Shown here: positions 33,639 through 42,194 of the stretch, one piece after another | Layout: each line of letters opens with the position of its first letter | Numbering within the stretch: position 1 is the stretch's first letter | Notes under the pieces: generated by a model | Databases searched by the model: none | What the model saw: the letters and a program-made list of their open reading frames with translations, nothing else | Told to the model about the DNA's origin: nothing | Program-made: the position numbers and the translations under genes | Assembly (NCBI RefSeq): GCF_036178145.1 | Contig: NZ_CP108067.1 | Span: forward strand, 4,154,001 to 4,218,000 | Source: Streptomyces sp. NBC_00273 | GTDB taxonomy: Bacteria; Actinomycetota; Actinomycetes; Streptomycetales; Streptomycetaceae | DNA: 64,000 nucleotides | Reading direction: 5' to 3'

Positions 33639-34931
33639 ATGGCCAGCGACAGCGACCCCGTCAAGGACCTCGCCGACGAGCCGGTCGACCACCGGTTCAA
33701 GGGCCTCCCCCCGGACGCCCAGGCGCACGGCCTCACCGTCGGCCGGCTCGCCGCCGAGCGCCGCGACCTGTACACCGGCGGCTTCACCACCCCCGTCCTG
33801 ACCCTCGACGCGGACGCGCTGGAGCACAACCTCGCCGCGCTCGGCACCTACGCCGCCCGTCACGACCTGGCCTTCGCCCCGCACGGCAAGACCCCCATGG
33901 CCCCGCAGCTCTTCCGCCGCCAGCTGGAGCACGGCGCGTGGGGCATCACCGTCGCCATGCCCCACCAGGCCCGCGTCTGCCGCGCCTTCGGCATCCGGAC
34001 GATCTTCCTGGCCAACGAGCTGGTCGATGCTCCCGCCCTGCGCTGGGTCGCCGACGAGCTCGCCGCCGACCCCGACTTCCGGTTCGTCTGTTACGTCGAC
34101 TCCGTCCGCGGGGTCGAGCTGATGGACGCCGCCCTGCAGGGCCACAGCGCCACCCTCGACGTCGTCCTCGAACTCGGCGCCGGCGCCGAGGGGCGCACGG
34201 GGCTCCGTACCGACGACGAATGCCAGGCCGTCGCCCAGGCCGTCGCCGCGTCCCCCGCCCTGCGCCTGGCCGGCGTGGCCGGCTACGAGGCCACCATGCC
34301 CGGCGCCGACGCCGACAGCGTCCGCGCCTGGCTGCGCCGCCTCACCGCGCTCGCCGCCGATCTCGACAAGCAGGGCCTCTTCACCGGCACCGGCCTGGAC
34401 GAGGTCATCGTCAGCGCCGGCGGCAGCGAATGGTTCGACGCCGTCGCCGACGTCTTCGCCGGGATCCCGGAGCTGTCGCTGCCCGTCCTGCCGCTGCTGC
34501 GCTCCGGCGCGTACGTCTCCCACGACCACGGTTGGTACTCGGGCCTGACCCCCTTCAACCGCGTTCCCGAGGAGGGCGGCCTGCTCCCCGCCTTCCGGCT
34601 GTGGACCCAAGTGGTCTCCCGCCCCACGCCCGGCCAGGCCTTCGTCAACGCCGGCAAGCGCGACATCGCCTACGACCTCGGCCTGCCCGAAGTGCTCGCC
34701 GTGCGCAGCGCCCGCGACGGCGTCGAGCGCGCCGCGACCGGAATCCGGGTGACCAAGCTGTCCGACCAGCACGCCTGGGTCGAGACGGACGCCGACGCCA
34801 CCGCGCTGGAGGTCGGCGACTGGGTCTCCCTCGGCATGGCCCACCCCTGCACGATCTTCGAGAAGTGGCCGCTGATCCCGGTCGTGCAGGCCGACGGCGC
34901 CGTCACCGACTACATCCGCACGTTCTTCTAG
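33639..34931 (+). CDS. PLP-dependent D-amino acid deaminase (DSD1/alanine-racemase fold)
   Basis: 430 residues, cytoplasmic, fold-type III barrel plus C-terminal beta domain. TPVLTLDADALEHNLAALGT leads to the PLP-lysine motif FAPHGKTPMAPQLF. The C-terminal GDWVSLGMAHPCTIFEKWPL holds the His/Cys pair that binds zinc in D-serine dehydratase (DSD1) relatives; KRDIAYDLGLP is also conserved. The reaction is probably alpha,beta-elimination/deamination of a D-amino acid, and the exact substrate is uncertain. The ATG at 33639 follows GGGAGG. The D-aminoacylase gene begins 10 bp after its stop. Confidence 0.85.
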   Translation: MASDSDPVKDLADEPVDHRFKGLPPDAQAHGLTVGRLAAERRDLYTGGFTTPVLTLDADALEHNLAALGTYAARHDLAFAPHGKTPMAPQLFRRQLEHGAWGITVAMPHQARVCRAFGIRTIFLANELVDAPALRWVADELAADPDFRFVCYVDSVRGVELMDAALQGHSATLDVVLELGAGAEGRTGLRTDDECQAVAQAVAASPALRLAGVAGYEATMPGADADSVRAWLRRLTALAADLDKQGLFTGTGLDEVIVSAGGSEWFDAVADVFAGIPELSLPVLPLLRSGAYVSHDHGWYSGLTPFNRVPEEGGLLPAFRLWTQVVSRPTPGQAFVNAGKRDIAYDLGLPEVLAVRSARDGVERAATGIRVTKLSDQHAWVETDADATALEVGDWVSLGMAHPCTIFEKWPLIPVVQADGAVTDYIRTFF

Positions 34932-34941
34932 GCACCGGTCG

Positions 34942-36540
34942 GTGGACCTGGTCATCCGGGGGGCCCGCGTCGTCGACGGCACGGGCGGGCCCTCGTACAC
35001 CGCCGACGTCGGCGTCCACGAGGGCCGGATCGCCGAGATCGGCAGGCTGCCGGGCGGCCGGCTCCCGGGGGGCGGGCGCCGGACCCTCGACGCCCGCGGC
35101 CTCGCCCTCGCCCCGGGTTTCGTCGACATGCACGCCCACAGCGACCTCGCCCTGCTCCGCGACCCGGACCACAGTGCGAAGGCAGCGCAGGGCGTGACGC
35201 TCGAAGTCCTCGGCCAGGACGGCCTGTCGTACGCGCCCGTCGACGACCGCACCCTCGGCGAGGTGCGGGCCGCGATCGCCGGCTGGAACGGGCCCGGCGA
35301 CGACGTCGACTTCGACTGGCGCACAGTCGGCGGGTACCTCGACCGGCTGGACCGGGCCCACGGCGGCCGGGGCGTGGCCGTCAACGCCGCCTACCTGGTC
35401 CCCCAGGGCACGGTCCGCGCGTACGCCCTCGGCTGGGACGACCGCCCGGCGACCGCGGCCGAGCTGGACCGGATGCGGCAGCTCGTCGCCGAGGGCCTCG
35501 ACCAGGGCGCCGTCGGCCTGTCCTCCGGTCTCACCTACACCCCCGGCATGTACGCCACCGGGGCCGAACTGTCCGAGCTGTGCCGGGTCGTGGCCCGGTA
35601 CGGCGGCTACTACTGCCCGCACCACCGCAGTTACGGCCGCGGTGCGCTGGCCGCCTACGCCGAGATGGTCGCGCTCGCCCGGGACGCCGGCTGCGCCCTG
35701 CACCTCGCGCACGCCACCATGAACTTCGGCGAGAACCGGGGCCGGGCCGGCGAGCTGCTCGCCCTGCTCGACGCGGCCCTGGACGGGGGCGCCGACATCA
35801 CCCTCGACAGCTACCCGTACACCCCAGGCTGCACCACCCTCGTCGCGCTCCTGCCCGGTTGGGGGAACGAGGGCGGCCCGGAGGCGGTCCTGGCCCGGCT
35901 GCGCGACGACGCCCAGGCCGAGCGGATCCGCCGCGCGCTGGAGGTCGAGGGCTCCGACGGCTGCCACGGGGTCCCCGTCGACTGGTCGACGATCGAGATC
36001 TCGGGCACTGCCGACCCCGCCTACGGCCCGTACGTCGGCAGGCGCCTGGACGGCTGGGAGACCGCCCGCGCCCTCCTGCTCGGCGACCGGCTCGCTCCGA
36101 CGGTCCTCCAGCACGTCGGCCACGAGGAGAACGTCCGGGCGATCATGCGTCACCGGGTCCACACCGGCGGCTCCGACGGCATCCTCCAGGGCGCGAAACC
36201 GCACCCGCGCGCCTACGGCACCTTCCCCCACTACCTCGGCCACTACGTCCGCGAACTCGGCCTGCTCTCCCTGGAGGAGTGCGTCGCGCACCTGGCCGGT
36301 CGCCCCGCGGCGCGCCTGCGGCTGCCCGACCGGGGCCTGGTCCGCGTGGGGTACCGCGCCGACCTCGTCCTCTTCGACCCGGACACGGTCGCGGCCGGGT
36401 CCACGTACGCGCGGCCTCGCGTGCTGCCGACCGGGATCCCGCACGTCCTGATCGACGGGCGCTTCGTGATGCGCGACGGGCGCCGGACGGACGTGCTGGC
36501 CGGGCGGGCGGTGCGCCGAACCGGCCGCGATCTTCGGTAA
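34942..36540 (+). CDS. N-acyl-D-amino-acid deacylase (D-aminoacylase)
   Basis: A 532-residue amidohydrolase that frees D-amino acids from N-acyl forms. VDLVIRGARVVDGTGGPSYT, APGFVDMHAHSDLALLRDPD (metal HxH), LHLAHATMNF and LQHVGHEENVRAIM (metal His) are the family landmarks. SDGILQGAKPHPRAYGTFPH carries the catalytic Asp. The C-terminal GRPAARLRLPDRGLVRVGYR, ADLVLFDPDTV completes the composite beta domain. GTG start at 34942 without a strong ribosome site, probably coupled to the deaminase. Its product would be the deaminase substrate. Confidence 0.9.
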   Translation: MDLVIRGARVVDGTGGPSYTADVGVHEGRIAEIGRLPGGRLPGGGRRTLDARGLALAPGFVDMHAHSDLALLRDPDHSAKAAQGVTLEVLGQDGLSYAPVDDRTLGEVRAAIAGWNGPGDDVDFDWRTVGGYLDRLDRAHGGRGVAVNAAYLVPQGTVRAYALGWDDRPATAAELDRMRQLVAEGLDQGAVGLSSGLTYTPGMYATGAELSELCRVVARYGGYYCPHHRSYGRGALAAYAEMVALARDAGCALHLAHATMNFGENRGRAGELLALLDAALDGGADITLDSYPYTPGCTTLVALLPGWGNEGGPEAVLARLRDDAQAERIRRALEVEGSDGCHGVPVDWSTIEISGTADPAYGPYVGRRLDGWETARALLLGDRLAPTVLQHVGHEENVRAIMRHRVHTGGSDGILQGAKPHPRAYGTFPHYLGHYVRELGLLSLEECVAHLAGRPAARLRLPDRGLVRVGYRADLVLFDPDTVAAGSTYARPRVLPTGIPHVLIDGRFVMRDGRRTDVLAGRAVRRTGRDLR

Positions 36541-36563
36541 ATCGGACATCTACGATGGGCGGC

Positions 36564-37580
36564 ATGGTCGCCTTCGCGCTTGCCGCCGTGCTCTTCCTCG
36601 CCTTCTGCATCAGTGTCCGGCAGGACCGGCGCCGCTTCAGCAACGCCGTGCTCCTGGGGCTGACTTTCCTCAGCGCGTTCTCCGCACTGTTCCTCCAGGT
36701 CGTCAAGCTGCCCACCTGGGCGGCCGTCACGGTGCTCGTGCTCGTCTTCGCCTCACCCGTGTTCGCGGCCCTGGCCCTGGGCGTCTTCCTCGTCCGCAAC
36801 GGCATGGTCATGATCCGCAAGGAGGGGTTCCGGCCGGCCAACCTGCTGTCGATGCTCGCGGGCCTCACGATCTTCGGGCTGATCGCGCTGCTGGTCCTCG
36901 TCGGCGTGGTCGGCTCGCCCCTCCTCGGGGGCGTCGCCGGAACGGTCACCGTGGTCGCCGGCTACGTCTCCTTCGTCTTCTTCTGCTTCCTCGGCTACGC
37001 CTTCCTCTACGGCCGGATCAAGGTGCGCGGCGACGTCGACCACGTGGTCATGCTGGGCTCGGGCCTGATCGGCGGCGACCGCGTGCCGCCGCTGCTGGCC
37101 TCCCGCCTGCGCAAGGGGCAGCAGATCTACGAGGCCCAGCTGGCCCGGAGCGGCCGGCCGCCGTTCCTCCTGGTCTCGGGCGGCAAGGGCTCGGACGAGA
37201 AGGTCTCCGAGGCCCGGGCGATGGCGGACTGGCTGATCGCGCAGGGCGTGCCCGAGCAGCACGTCGTGCTGGAGGACCGCTCCACCACGACCGAGGAGAA
37301 CATGCTCTTCAGCCGGGACGTCATGACGGCGCACGATCCGGCCTACCGGTGCGTGGTGGTCACCAACAACTTCCACGCCTTCCGGGCGGCGATGCTGGCC
37401 CGCAAGACCGGCGTCAACGGGCAGGTACTGGGCTCCCCCACCGCGAAGTACTACTGGCCGAGCGCCACCATCCGCGAGTTCGTCGCGGTCTTCTGGGAGC
37501 ACCGGATCGTGAACCTGTCGATCTGCGCCCTGCTCACCGTCTTCGGCGCGCTCGGCACGCTGGCGGCGGTCCTCGTCTGA
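36564..37580 (+). CDS. YdcF/DUF218 family membrane protein
   Basis: 338 residues. Four to five N-terminal membrane segments (to ~165) precede a DUF218 domain: VDHVVMLGSGLIGGDRVPPL, LASRLRKGQQIYEAQ, LLVSGGKGSDEKVSEARAMA, EDRSTTTEENMLFSRDVM and VTNNFHAFRAAMLARKTGV. A final membrane helix closes the protein. Members such as SanA and ElyC affect envelope integrity and undecaprenyl-phosphate metabolism; the role here is unknown. ATG at 36564, with an alternative ATG at 36555. Confidence 0.87.
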   Translation: MVAFALAAVLFLAFCISVRQDRRRFSNAVLLGLTFLSAFSALFLQVVKLPTWAAVTVLVLVFASPVFAALALGVFLVRNGMVMIRKEGFRPANLLSMLAGLTIFGLIALLVLVGVVGSPLLGGVAGTVTVVAGYVSFVFFCFLGYAFLYGRIKVRGDVDHVVMLGSGLIGGDRVPPLLASRLRKGQQIYEAQLARSGRPPFLLVSGGKGSDEKVSEARAMADWLIAQGVPEQHVVLEDRSTTTEENMLFSRDVMTAHDPAYRCVVVTNNFHAFRAAMLARKTGVNGQVLGSPTAKYYWPSATIREFVAVFWEHRIVNLSICALLTVFGALGTLAAVLV

Positions 37581-37603
37581 CCCGCGCCCCGCGCGCACGC
37601 GGT

Positions 37604-37638
37604 GGTGCCGTGACTCCCCCCTTGGCAGTCACGGCACC
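37604..37638. terminator. bidirectional terminator
   Basis: Perfect 12-bp stem GGTGCCGTGACT/AGTCACGGCACC with an 11-base loop, between the convergent YdcF-like and protease genes. Confidence 0.85.
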
Positions 37639-37662
37639 GGATCCCGGCTTCGCGGGGGTCGG

Positions 37663-39012
37663 TCAGACCCGCTGCCAGAGCGCCGGGACGTTCGGCGGCT
37701 CCCAGCCCGGCTGGGCCTGGTGCCCCTGGAGGCAGCGGTAGGTCGAGCCGCCGTGGGTGACGGTGGCGCCGGCCGCGTAGACGGTGCCCGCCTTCCAGGT
37801 GCCGCCCGGCTCGGGGTCGCCCGGTCCGGGGCCCGGGCCGGGGTCGCTGCCGCTGACCTTGAGGGTCAGCCCGTACGCGGACAGGATCGGGTTGAGCGGC
37901 TGGAAGAAGGTGGTCCCGCCGCTGGAGCAGTTGCCGGAGCCGCCCGAGGTGACGCCCTGGGCCTGGCTCCCGGAGAGGTAGGAGCCGCCCGAGTCGCCCG
38001 GCTCGGCGCAGACCGTCGTACGGGTCACCCCGGAGATGGTGCCCTCGGGGTAGGTGACGCTGGTGTCGTGCTGCTGGATCGTGCCGCAGTGCCATCCGGT
38101 GGTCGATCCGGTACGGCATACCGAGGCCCCGACCGGCTGCAGCACCGAGCCGGTGACCTGCACGTTCGCCCCGCCACTGCCCTTCACGTAGGGGGTCGCG
38201 GTCCACTGGGCGTTCGCGGCCACCCAGGCCATGTCGTTGCCGGGGAAGACCGAGGCCTGGAAGGAGCCCTGGGACACCTGGTTGAAGCCGCTGGTGGTGG
38301 TTCCGGCGCGCCCGCAGTGCCCGGCGGTGGCGAAGCCGTTCACGGAGCCCTTGGTGACGGGGAAGCCGACGGAGCAGCGGCCGCTGCCGTTCATGTAGTA
38401 CGCGTCCCCGCCGCGCAGGTCGTACAGCGGGCGCGGGGCCCCGGCCGTACGGACCACCGTGACGGCGGCCGGGTCGGTCCCGGTGGCGGCCAGCAGCGCG
38501 GCCGCCGCCCCCGCCCCCGTCTCCTCGACGACGAGGGTGTTGGAGCGCGGGTCGACGTAGCGGACCGGGGTCGCGGGACCGGCGGCCCGGTCCAGGGCGG
38601 CCCGGTCGGCGTCCAGGTCGGCCAGGGTGCGGGCGACCAGCTTCGCCCGGGCCCCGGTGGCCCGTATCGCGGCGGTGTCGGCGGCCCGGGTGGTGGCCAC
38701 GGTGAGGGTGCCCGAGTCGGCCCCGTCCACCCAGGCCCCGGCGAAGGCGGCGCCGAGCCGGTCGCGCAGCCGGGCGGCGGTGGCCCCCGCCTCGGCCTCG
38801 TGGATCAGTCGTGCCTTGGCCTGCGTGGGGGTCAGGCCGAGGTCGCGCTGCATCGCGGCGAGCAGCTCGGGCGGGGCGTCGGCGGTGCGCAGGGTGGCCG
38901 CCGCGGAGGGCGCGGCGGGGGTGGGATCGGCGGTGGCGCCGCCGGTCCCGGCCAGCAGCAGCCCGGCGGCGGCCAGGGCGGTACACGCCGCGCGGGCGTG
39001 TCGCTTGAGCAT
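37663..39012 (-). CDS. streptogrisin C-like serine protease with chitin-binding tail
   Basis: 449-residue secreted preproenzyme. Signal peptide 1-28 (cut after ATA); an alpha-lytic-type propeptide to ~200 (QRDLGLTPTQAKARLIHEAE, LVVEETGAGAAAALLAATGT). The S1E chymotrypsin-like domain has His in FATAGHCGRAG, Asp in PGNDMAWVAAN and Ser in AEPGDSGGSYLSG. A (Gly-Pro)n linker leads to a chitin-binding type 3 domain, GTWKAGTVYAAGATVTHGGS, ending PPNVPALWQRV. The layout matches streptogrisin C. The ATG at 39012 follows GAGGAGA. The chitin-binding tail is shared with chitinolytic secretomes; a GH18 chitinase lies 7 kb away. Confidence 0.93.
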   Translation of the reverse strand: MLKRHARAACTALAAAGLLLAGTGGATADPTPAAPSAAATLRTADAPPELLAAMQRDLGLTPTQAKARLIHEAEAGATAARLRDRLGAAFAGAWVDGADSGTLTVATTRAADTAAIRATGARAKLVARTLADLDADRAALDRAAGPATPVRYVDPRSNTLVVEETGAGAAAALLAATGTDPAAVTVVRTAGAPRPLYDLRGGDAYYMNGSGRCSVGFPVTKGSVNGFATAGHCGRAGTTTSGFNQVSQGSFQASVFPGNDMAWVAANAQWTATPYVKGSGGANVQVTGSVLQPVGASVCRTGSTTGWHCGTIQQHDTSVTYPEGTISGVTRTTVCAEPGDSGGSYLSGSQAQGVTSGGSGNCSSGGTTFFQPLNPILSAYGLTLKVSGSDPGPGPGPGDPEPGGTWKAGTVYAAGATVTHGGSTYRCLQGHQAQPGWEPPNVPALWQRV

Positions 39013-39202
39013 GGGGGATCTCCTCGGTTTCCGGTGGGGGTCTGCGGAAACCGTAGAAATCCGAACCGTCGTGCGGGAGCTGCCAGTTGGCCCCTGCCCC
39101 GGTGTTATGCCCGGGGCCGTCCGGCGGCCCGCGCGCGGTCGAGGTGCGTTCATGGGGCGGCGGCCGGAGGATGGGGCCAGGGGTAACCGTAGGAGGTACG
39201 CG

Positions 39203-39388
39203 ATGGTCAGTGAACCCGACGAGCAGCCCACACGGTCGGACCGGCTCTTCACGGGCGGGGAACGGCCGTACGACCCCGAGGACCTCGTGATGGTGACCGG
39301 CCACGACCCGACTCCGGAGCGGATCGAGAAGGCCCGGAAGCTCATGGAGAAGGAGGGCCCGCAGGTCATCGAGCGCTACCTGCCGTAG
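39203..39388 (+). CDS. small acidic protein, unknown
   Basis: 61 residues, hydrophilic, no membrane segment. RPYDPEDLVMVTGHDPTPER, then IEKARKLMEKEGPQVIERYL: a short acidic N-terminus and one amphipathic C-terminal helix. The ribosome site AGGAGGTACGCG before ATG 39203 is ideal, which supports it being real despite its size. It is divergent from the protease gene. Family unknown to me. Confidence 0.75.
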   Translation: MVSEPDEQPTRSDRLFTGGERPYDPEDLVMVTGHDPTPERIEKARKLMEKEGPQVIERYLP

Positions 39389-39420
39389 CCACGGCACGGC
39401 GCCCGAGCGCTGCCGCAACC

Positions 39421-39441
39421 GCCCCCGGCCCCGCCGGGGGC
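39421..39441 (+). terminator. hairpin after the 61-residue protein gene
   Basis: GCCCCCGG/CCGGGGGC stem of 8 bp with a 5-base loop, 33 bases past the stop. Confidence 0.6.
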
Positions 39442-39487
39442 GTCTCCCAACCCGGACGGCACCATTCCACCCGGGCCGGCACCACTC

Positions 39488-39548
39488 CAGCCCCGCCGGC
39501 GTTTGAGGCGCGGGGTCCGGGGGCAGCGCCCCCGCAGCGGCGCCGCAC
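39488..39548. repeat. dispersed intergenic repeat, copy B
   Basis: GCCGGCGTTTGAGGCGCGGG at 39496, ending GCCCCCGCAGCGGCGCCGCA, nearly identical to copy A at 33486-33547. Confidence 0.65.
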
Positions 39549-39567
39549 CCGCCCGCCCGGTGCCCGG

Positions 39568-40503
39568 CTAAGCCGCCGGCAAGGCAACGGCTCCGGCCGA
39601 CCTGGCCAACGCCTCCGCATGCGCGGCCCGCACATGGCCGAGTACATCGGCGGCCCGCGCAGCGACCCGCGCGGCAGGATGCCAGCCCAGCAGGTGCCGC
39701 CACACGAGCGGGGTCCCGGCGAGGGGTCGCGCGACCACCCCCGGGGTCACCGGGAACGTGGCCCGGCACAGTCCGACCGCCCGCCCCACCTGCACCAGGT
39801 GCACGCAGGAGGCGGTGTCGGTCTCGTAGACGCAGGCGGGCGTGAACCCGGCCCGCACGCAGGCCGCGGCGAAGCAGTCGCCGAAACACCCGTCGCCGGG
39901 GACGTCCGTCCACGCCTCGGCGGCCAGCTCGGCCAGTTCGATCTCGGTACGCGGAGCCGGGGCGAGGGGATGGTCCTCGGCCAGCATCACGTACACGGGG
40001 TCGCGCGCCACCTCCATCCACGCGAGGCGCCCCGGCTCGGGCGGCGCGCTCTCCCCGCAGACCCCGACCAGTGCGAAGTCCAGGCGGCCGTCGGCGACGC
40101 CGGCGGCGACCTCCTTCTCCGACCAGGAGGTGTACGTCATCACCGGCACACCCGGCTCCTCGTGCGCGAGCCGGTCCACGAGCCCGCCCAGCAGCGGTCC
40201 GTGCGTGCCGCCGAGCCGGTAGCCGTGCGCCCCCTGGCGGGCGAAGCGCTGCGCGTCCTCCTGCAGCTCGCACACGGCGGGCAGCAGCACCCTGGCCCGC
40301 TCCAGCACCAGCTCGCCGAGCGCGGTGGCCCGTACGCCGTCGCGCCCCCGCAGGAACAGCGTCCCGCCCAGCGCCCGCTCGATGCGCTTGAGCTGCGTAC
40401 TGAGCGCGGGCTGCGCGAGGCCGAGCGCGGTGGCGGCCCGCGTCAGGCTCCCGGCGTCGGCGACGGCCCGGACGATCTTGAGGTGCCTCAGCTCCAGATC
40501 CAT
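39568..40503 (-). CDS. LysR family transcriptional regulator
   Basis: 311 residues. The N-terminal winged helix is canonical (MDLELRHLKIVRAVADAGSL, TRAATALGLAQPALSTQLKR). The effector domain (LDFALVGVCGESAPPEPGRL, VYVMLAEDHPLAP) includes an unusual Cys-containing GDGCFGDCFAAACVR. Divergent from the nitroreductase-like gene over 106 bp, the usual LysR-target layout. The ligand is unknown. Confidence 0.9.
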   Translation of the reverse strand: MDLELRHLKIVRAVADAGSLTRAATALGLAQPALSTQLKRIERALGGTLFLRGRDGVRATALGELVLERARVLLPAVCELQEDAQRFARQGAHGYRLGGTHGPLLGGLVDRLAHEEPGVPVMTYTSWSEKEVAAGVADGRLDFALVGVCGESAPPEPGRLAWMEVARDPVYVMLAEDHPLAPAPRTEIELAELAAEAWTDVPGDGCFGDCFAAACVRAGFTPACVYETDTASCVHLVQVGRAVGLCRATFPVTPGVVARPLAGTPLVWRHLLGWHPAARVAARAADVLGHVRAAHAEALARSAGAVALPAA

Positions 40504-40513
40504 ACGACGAGCT

Positions 40514-40525
40514 TGGTCCAGACCT
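40514..40525. promoter_or_regulatory. second DasR-like motif
   Basis: TGGTCCAGACCT differs from a symmetric dre element by its last base. It lies 11 bp upstream of the LysR start. May be chance. Confidence 0.3.
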
Positions 40526-40609
40526 GTGGCCGTGCGCTACGGGTCGGGCGCATCCAGAATCGTTAATGCTCGTTAGCCGCAAGGGGGACACGACCCTAAG
40601 GACAGGAAA

Positions 40610-41062
40610 ATGCACGCACTCGAAGTCGACTGGGACCACCCCACCGACCCGCGCCCCGGCCCACGGCTCGACCACGTACGCGCCTACGTGAGCACCGCGG
40701 GAGCCGACGGGCACCTCTGGCACGGGGTCCGCACCCTCCTGCTGACCACGCTCGACCGCGCCAGCGGCCGCCCCGTCCGCACCCCGCTGATCTACGGCGA
40801 GGACGCCGGTCGGCACATCGTCCTGGCCTCCGCCTACGGCGCCCCGGACCACCCCCGCTGGTACCGGAACCTCACCGACCACCCGGAGGTCCGCCTCCAG
40901 GTCGGCGCCGCCGCCTTCACGGCGCGGGCGCGCACCGCCACGCCCCAGGAACGCGAGGTGTACTGGGAGATGATGACGGCCCTGTGGCCCCCGTTCGAGG
41001 ACGACCGCGCCGCGGCCCGACCCCGCGAGATCCCGCTGGTGATCCTGGAGCGCGCGGGCTGA
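40610..41062 (+). CDS. deazaflavin-dependent (DDN-type) nitroreductase family protein
   Basis: 150 residues, split-barrel fold. LLLTTLDRASGRPVRTPLIY, HIVLASAYGAPDHPRWYRNL and TDHPEVRLQVG are the F420-dependent DDN/nitroreductase family signature, where the HPxWYxNL segment contacts the cofactor. Likely a cytoplasmic F420H2-dependent reductase; substrate unknown. It is divergent from a LysR regulator that probably controls it. Confidence 0.88.
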   Translation: MHALEVDWDHPTDPRPGPRLDHVRAYVSTAGADGHLWHGVRTLLLTTLDRASGRPVRTPLIYGEDAGRHIVLASAYGAPDHPRWYRNLTDHPEVRLQVGAAAFTARARTATPQEREVYWEMMTALWPPFEDDRAAARPREIPLVILERAG

Positions 41063-41080
41063 GCACCCCGCCCGCAACGG

Positions 41081-41632
41081 TCAGAACGTCGGTGCGGCGA
41101 CCGCGCTGTAGGTGCGCCCGCCCGCGACGAAGTCGCCCAGCGGGACCATGCCGAAGCCGTCGACGTGCACCTTCCAGGACGGTGCGTTCCCGGCCTCGAT
41201 GAAGGCGACCACGACTTCGGCGCGCTCCGAGGCCGCCGCTACGGCCATGGTGAACAGCGCCCGGGCCACACCGCGCCCCCGGTACGCGGCGGCGACCACC
41301 ACCGGCCCGTAGAGCAGCCACCGCGCCTCGGCCAGCGGGCGCCCCTGCCACTCCAAGGCCCCCTGGGCCTGGAGCAGGCCCGCGACCGGCGGCGACGGGT
41401 CGGCCAGATTCGCCGGCGCGGCCAGCGCGAGCAGCCCGACGATCCGGCCTCCGTCGTCCGCGACCAGCAGCTCCCGCGCACCGACCATCGTCCGTAGCGC
41501 ACCGACGTCGAAGCGGCCCTGGACGAAACCCTGCTCGGCCCGCTGCCGTTCCGTCAGCGCGTCGTGGTGGTTGGCGGCGAAGAGCTCAGCCATGGCGGGC
41601 GCATCGGCCTCGGCGGCGTACCGGTACTCCAT
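41081..41632 (-). CDS. GNAT family acetyltransferase
   Basis: 183 residues. MEYRYAAEADAPAMAELFAA opens the fold. LLYGPVVVAAAYRGRGVARALF holds the acetyl-CoA pyrophosphate loop (RGRGVA). The substrate is not predictable. Start ATG at 41632 by family convention; the open frame upstream is not conserved-looking. Converges with the nitroreductase gene with 18 bp between stops. Confidence 0.85.
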   Translation of the reverse strand: MEYRYAAEADAPAMAELFAANHHDALTERQRAEQGFVQGRFDVGALRTMVGARELLVADDGGRIVGLLALAAPANLADPSPPVAGLLQAQGALEWQGRPLAEARWLLYGPVVVAAAYRGRGVARALFTMAVAAASERAEVVVAFIEAGNAPSWKVHVDGFGMVPLGDFVAGGRTYSAVAAPTF

Positions 41633-41707
41633 CCCGCGATCGTGCCACGCCGGCGCGGCCGGACCGCGCTGCCGACACCGGGGCCTACGGGTGACACCGG
41701 GGGCGGT

Positions 41708-41723
41708 GTTGAACGCGTTCAAC
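41708..41723. promoter_or_regulatory. perfect 16-bp palindrome
   Basis: GTTGAACGCGTTCAAC lies in the 191-bp divergent gap, 76 bp upstream of the GNAT start and 100 bp upstream of the small membrane protein. It looks like a TetR- or LacI-type operator, but no regulator gene is adjacent. Confidence 0.55.
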
Positions 41724-41823
41724 GTTCTGGCAGTATGGCCTCCGGTGAACCTGCCGGAACAGCGGGAATGCGGATCCGCCTGTCCTCGCGACGGGTTGCC
41801 ACGAGACCGGAGGTGGGCACGAC

Positions 41824-42183
41824 GTGGGCCTCGTACTGATACTCCTCGCCCTGATACTCGCCCTCGTGCTCGCCCTCGTGGGCCTGGCCGTGATCCTCAC
41901 GGTGAGCGCGGGCCTGGGCCTCGCGACCGCCGCGGTGAGCCGCAGGCTGCCGCTCTGGGCCAGGATCACGCTGCTGCTGACCCTTGCCACCGCTCCGGCG
42001 GCGACGCTGGTGAGCACCCTGGACGTCGCGACCGCCTGGCAGCTGGCCGCCTGGGCGCCGCCGTTCCTCACGACGGTCGCCTCAGGAGCCGTCTGGCTCG
42101 CCTTCGAAGCCGACAGGCACCGCACGCCCAAGCTCCCGAAGCAGGCATGGCCGGTCCGCCGCCTACCGGCCGCCGGTCGTTGA
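41824..42183 (+). CDS. small membrane protein, unknown
   Basis: 119 residues. The first ~60 residues form two long hydrophobic helices (LILLALILALVLALVGLAVI, ARITLLLTLATAPAATLVST) and a third follows (WAPPFLTTVASGAVWLAF), with a basic tail. The GTG at 41824 is preceded by GGAGG at 41811. No family recognised. Confidence 0.65.
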   Translation: MGLVLILLALILALVLALVGLAVILTVSAGLGLATAAVSRRLPLWARITLLLTLATAPAATLVSTLDVATAWQLAAWAPPFLTTVASGAVWLAFEADRHRTPKLPKQAWPVRRLPAAGR

Positions 42184-42194
42184 GGACGCGCGAC

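Noticed and set aside
37451..41077. 1208-residue minus-strand open frame
   Set aside because: It crosses the protease, LysR and nitroreductase genes out of frame, and is Arg/Gly-rich throughout.
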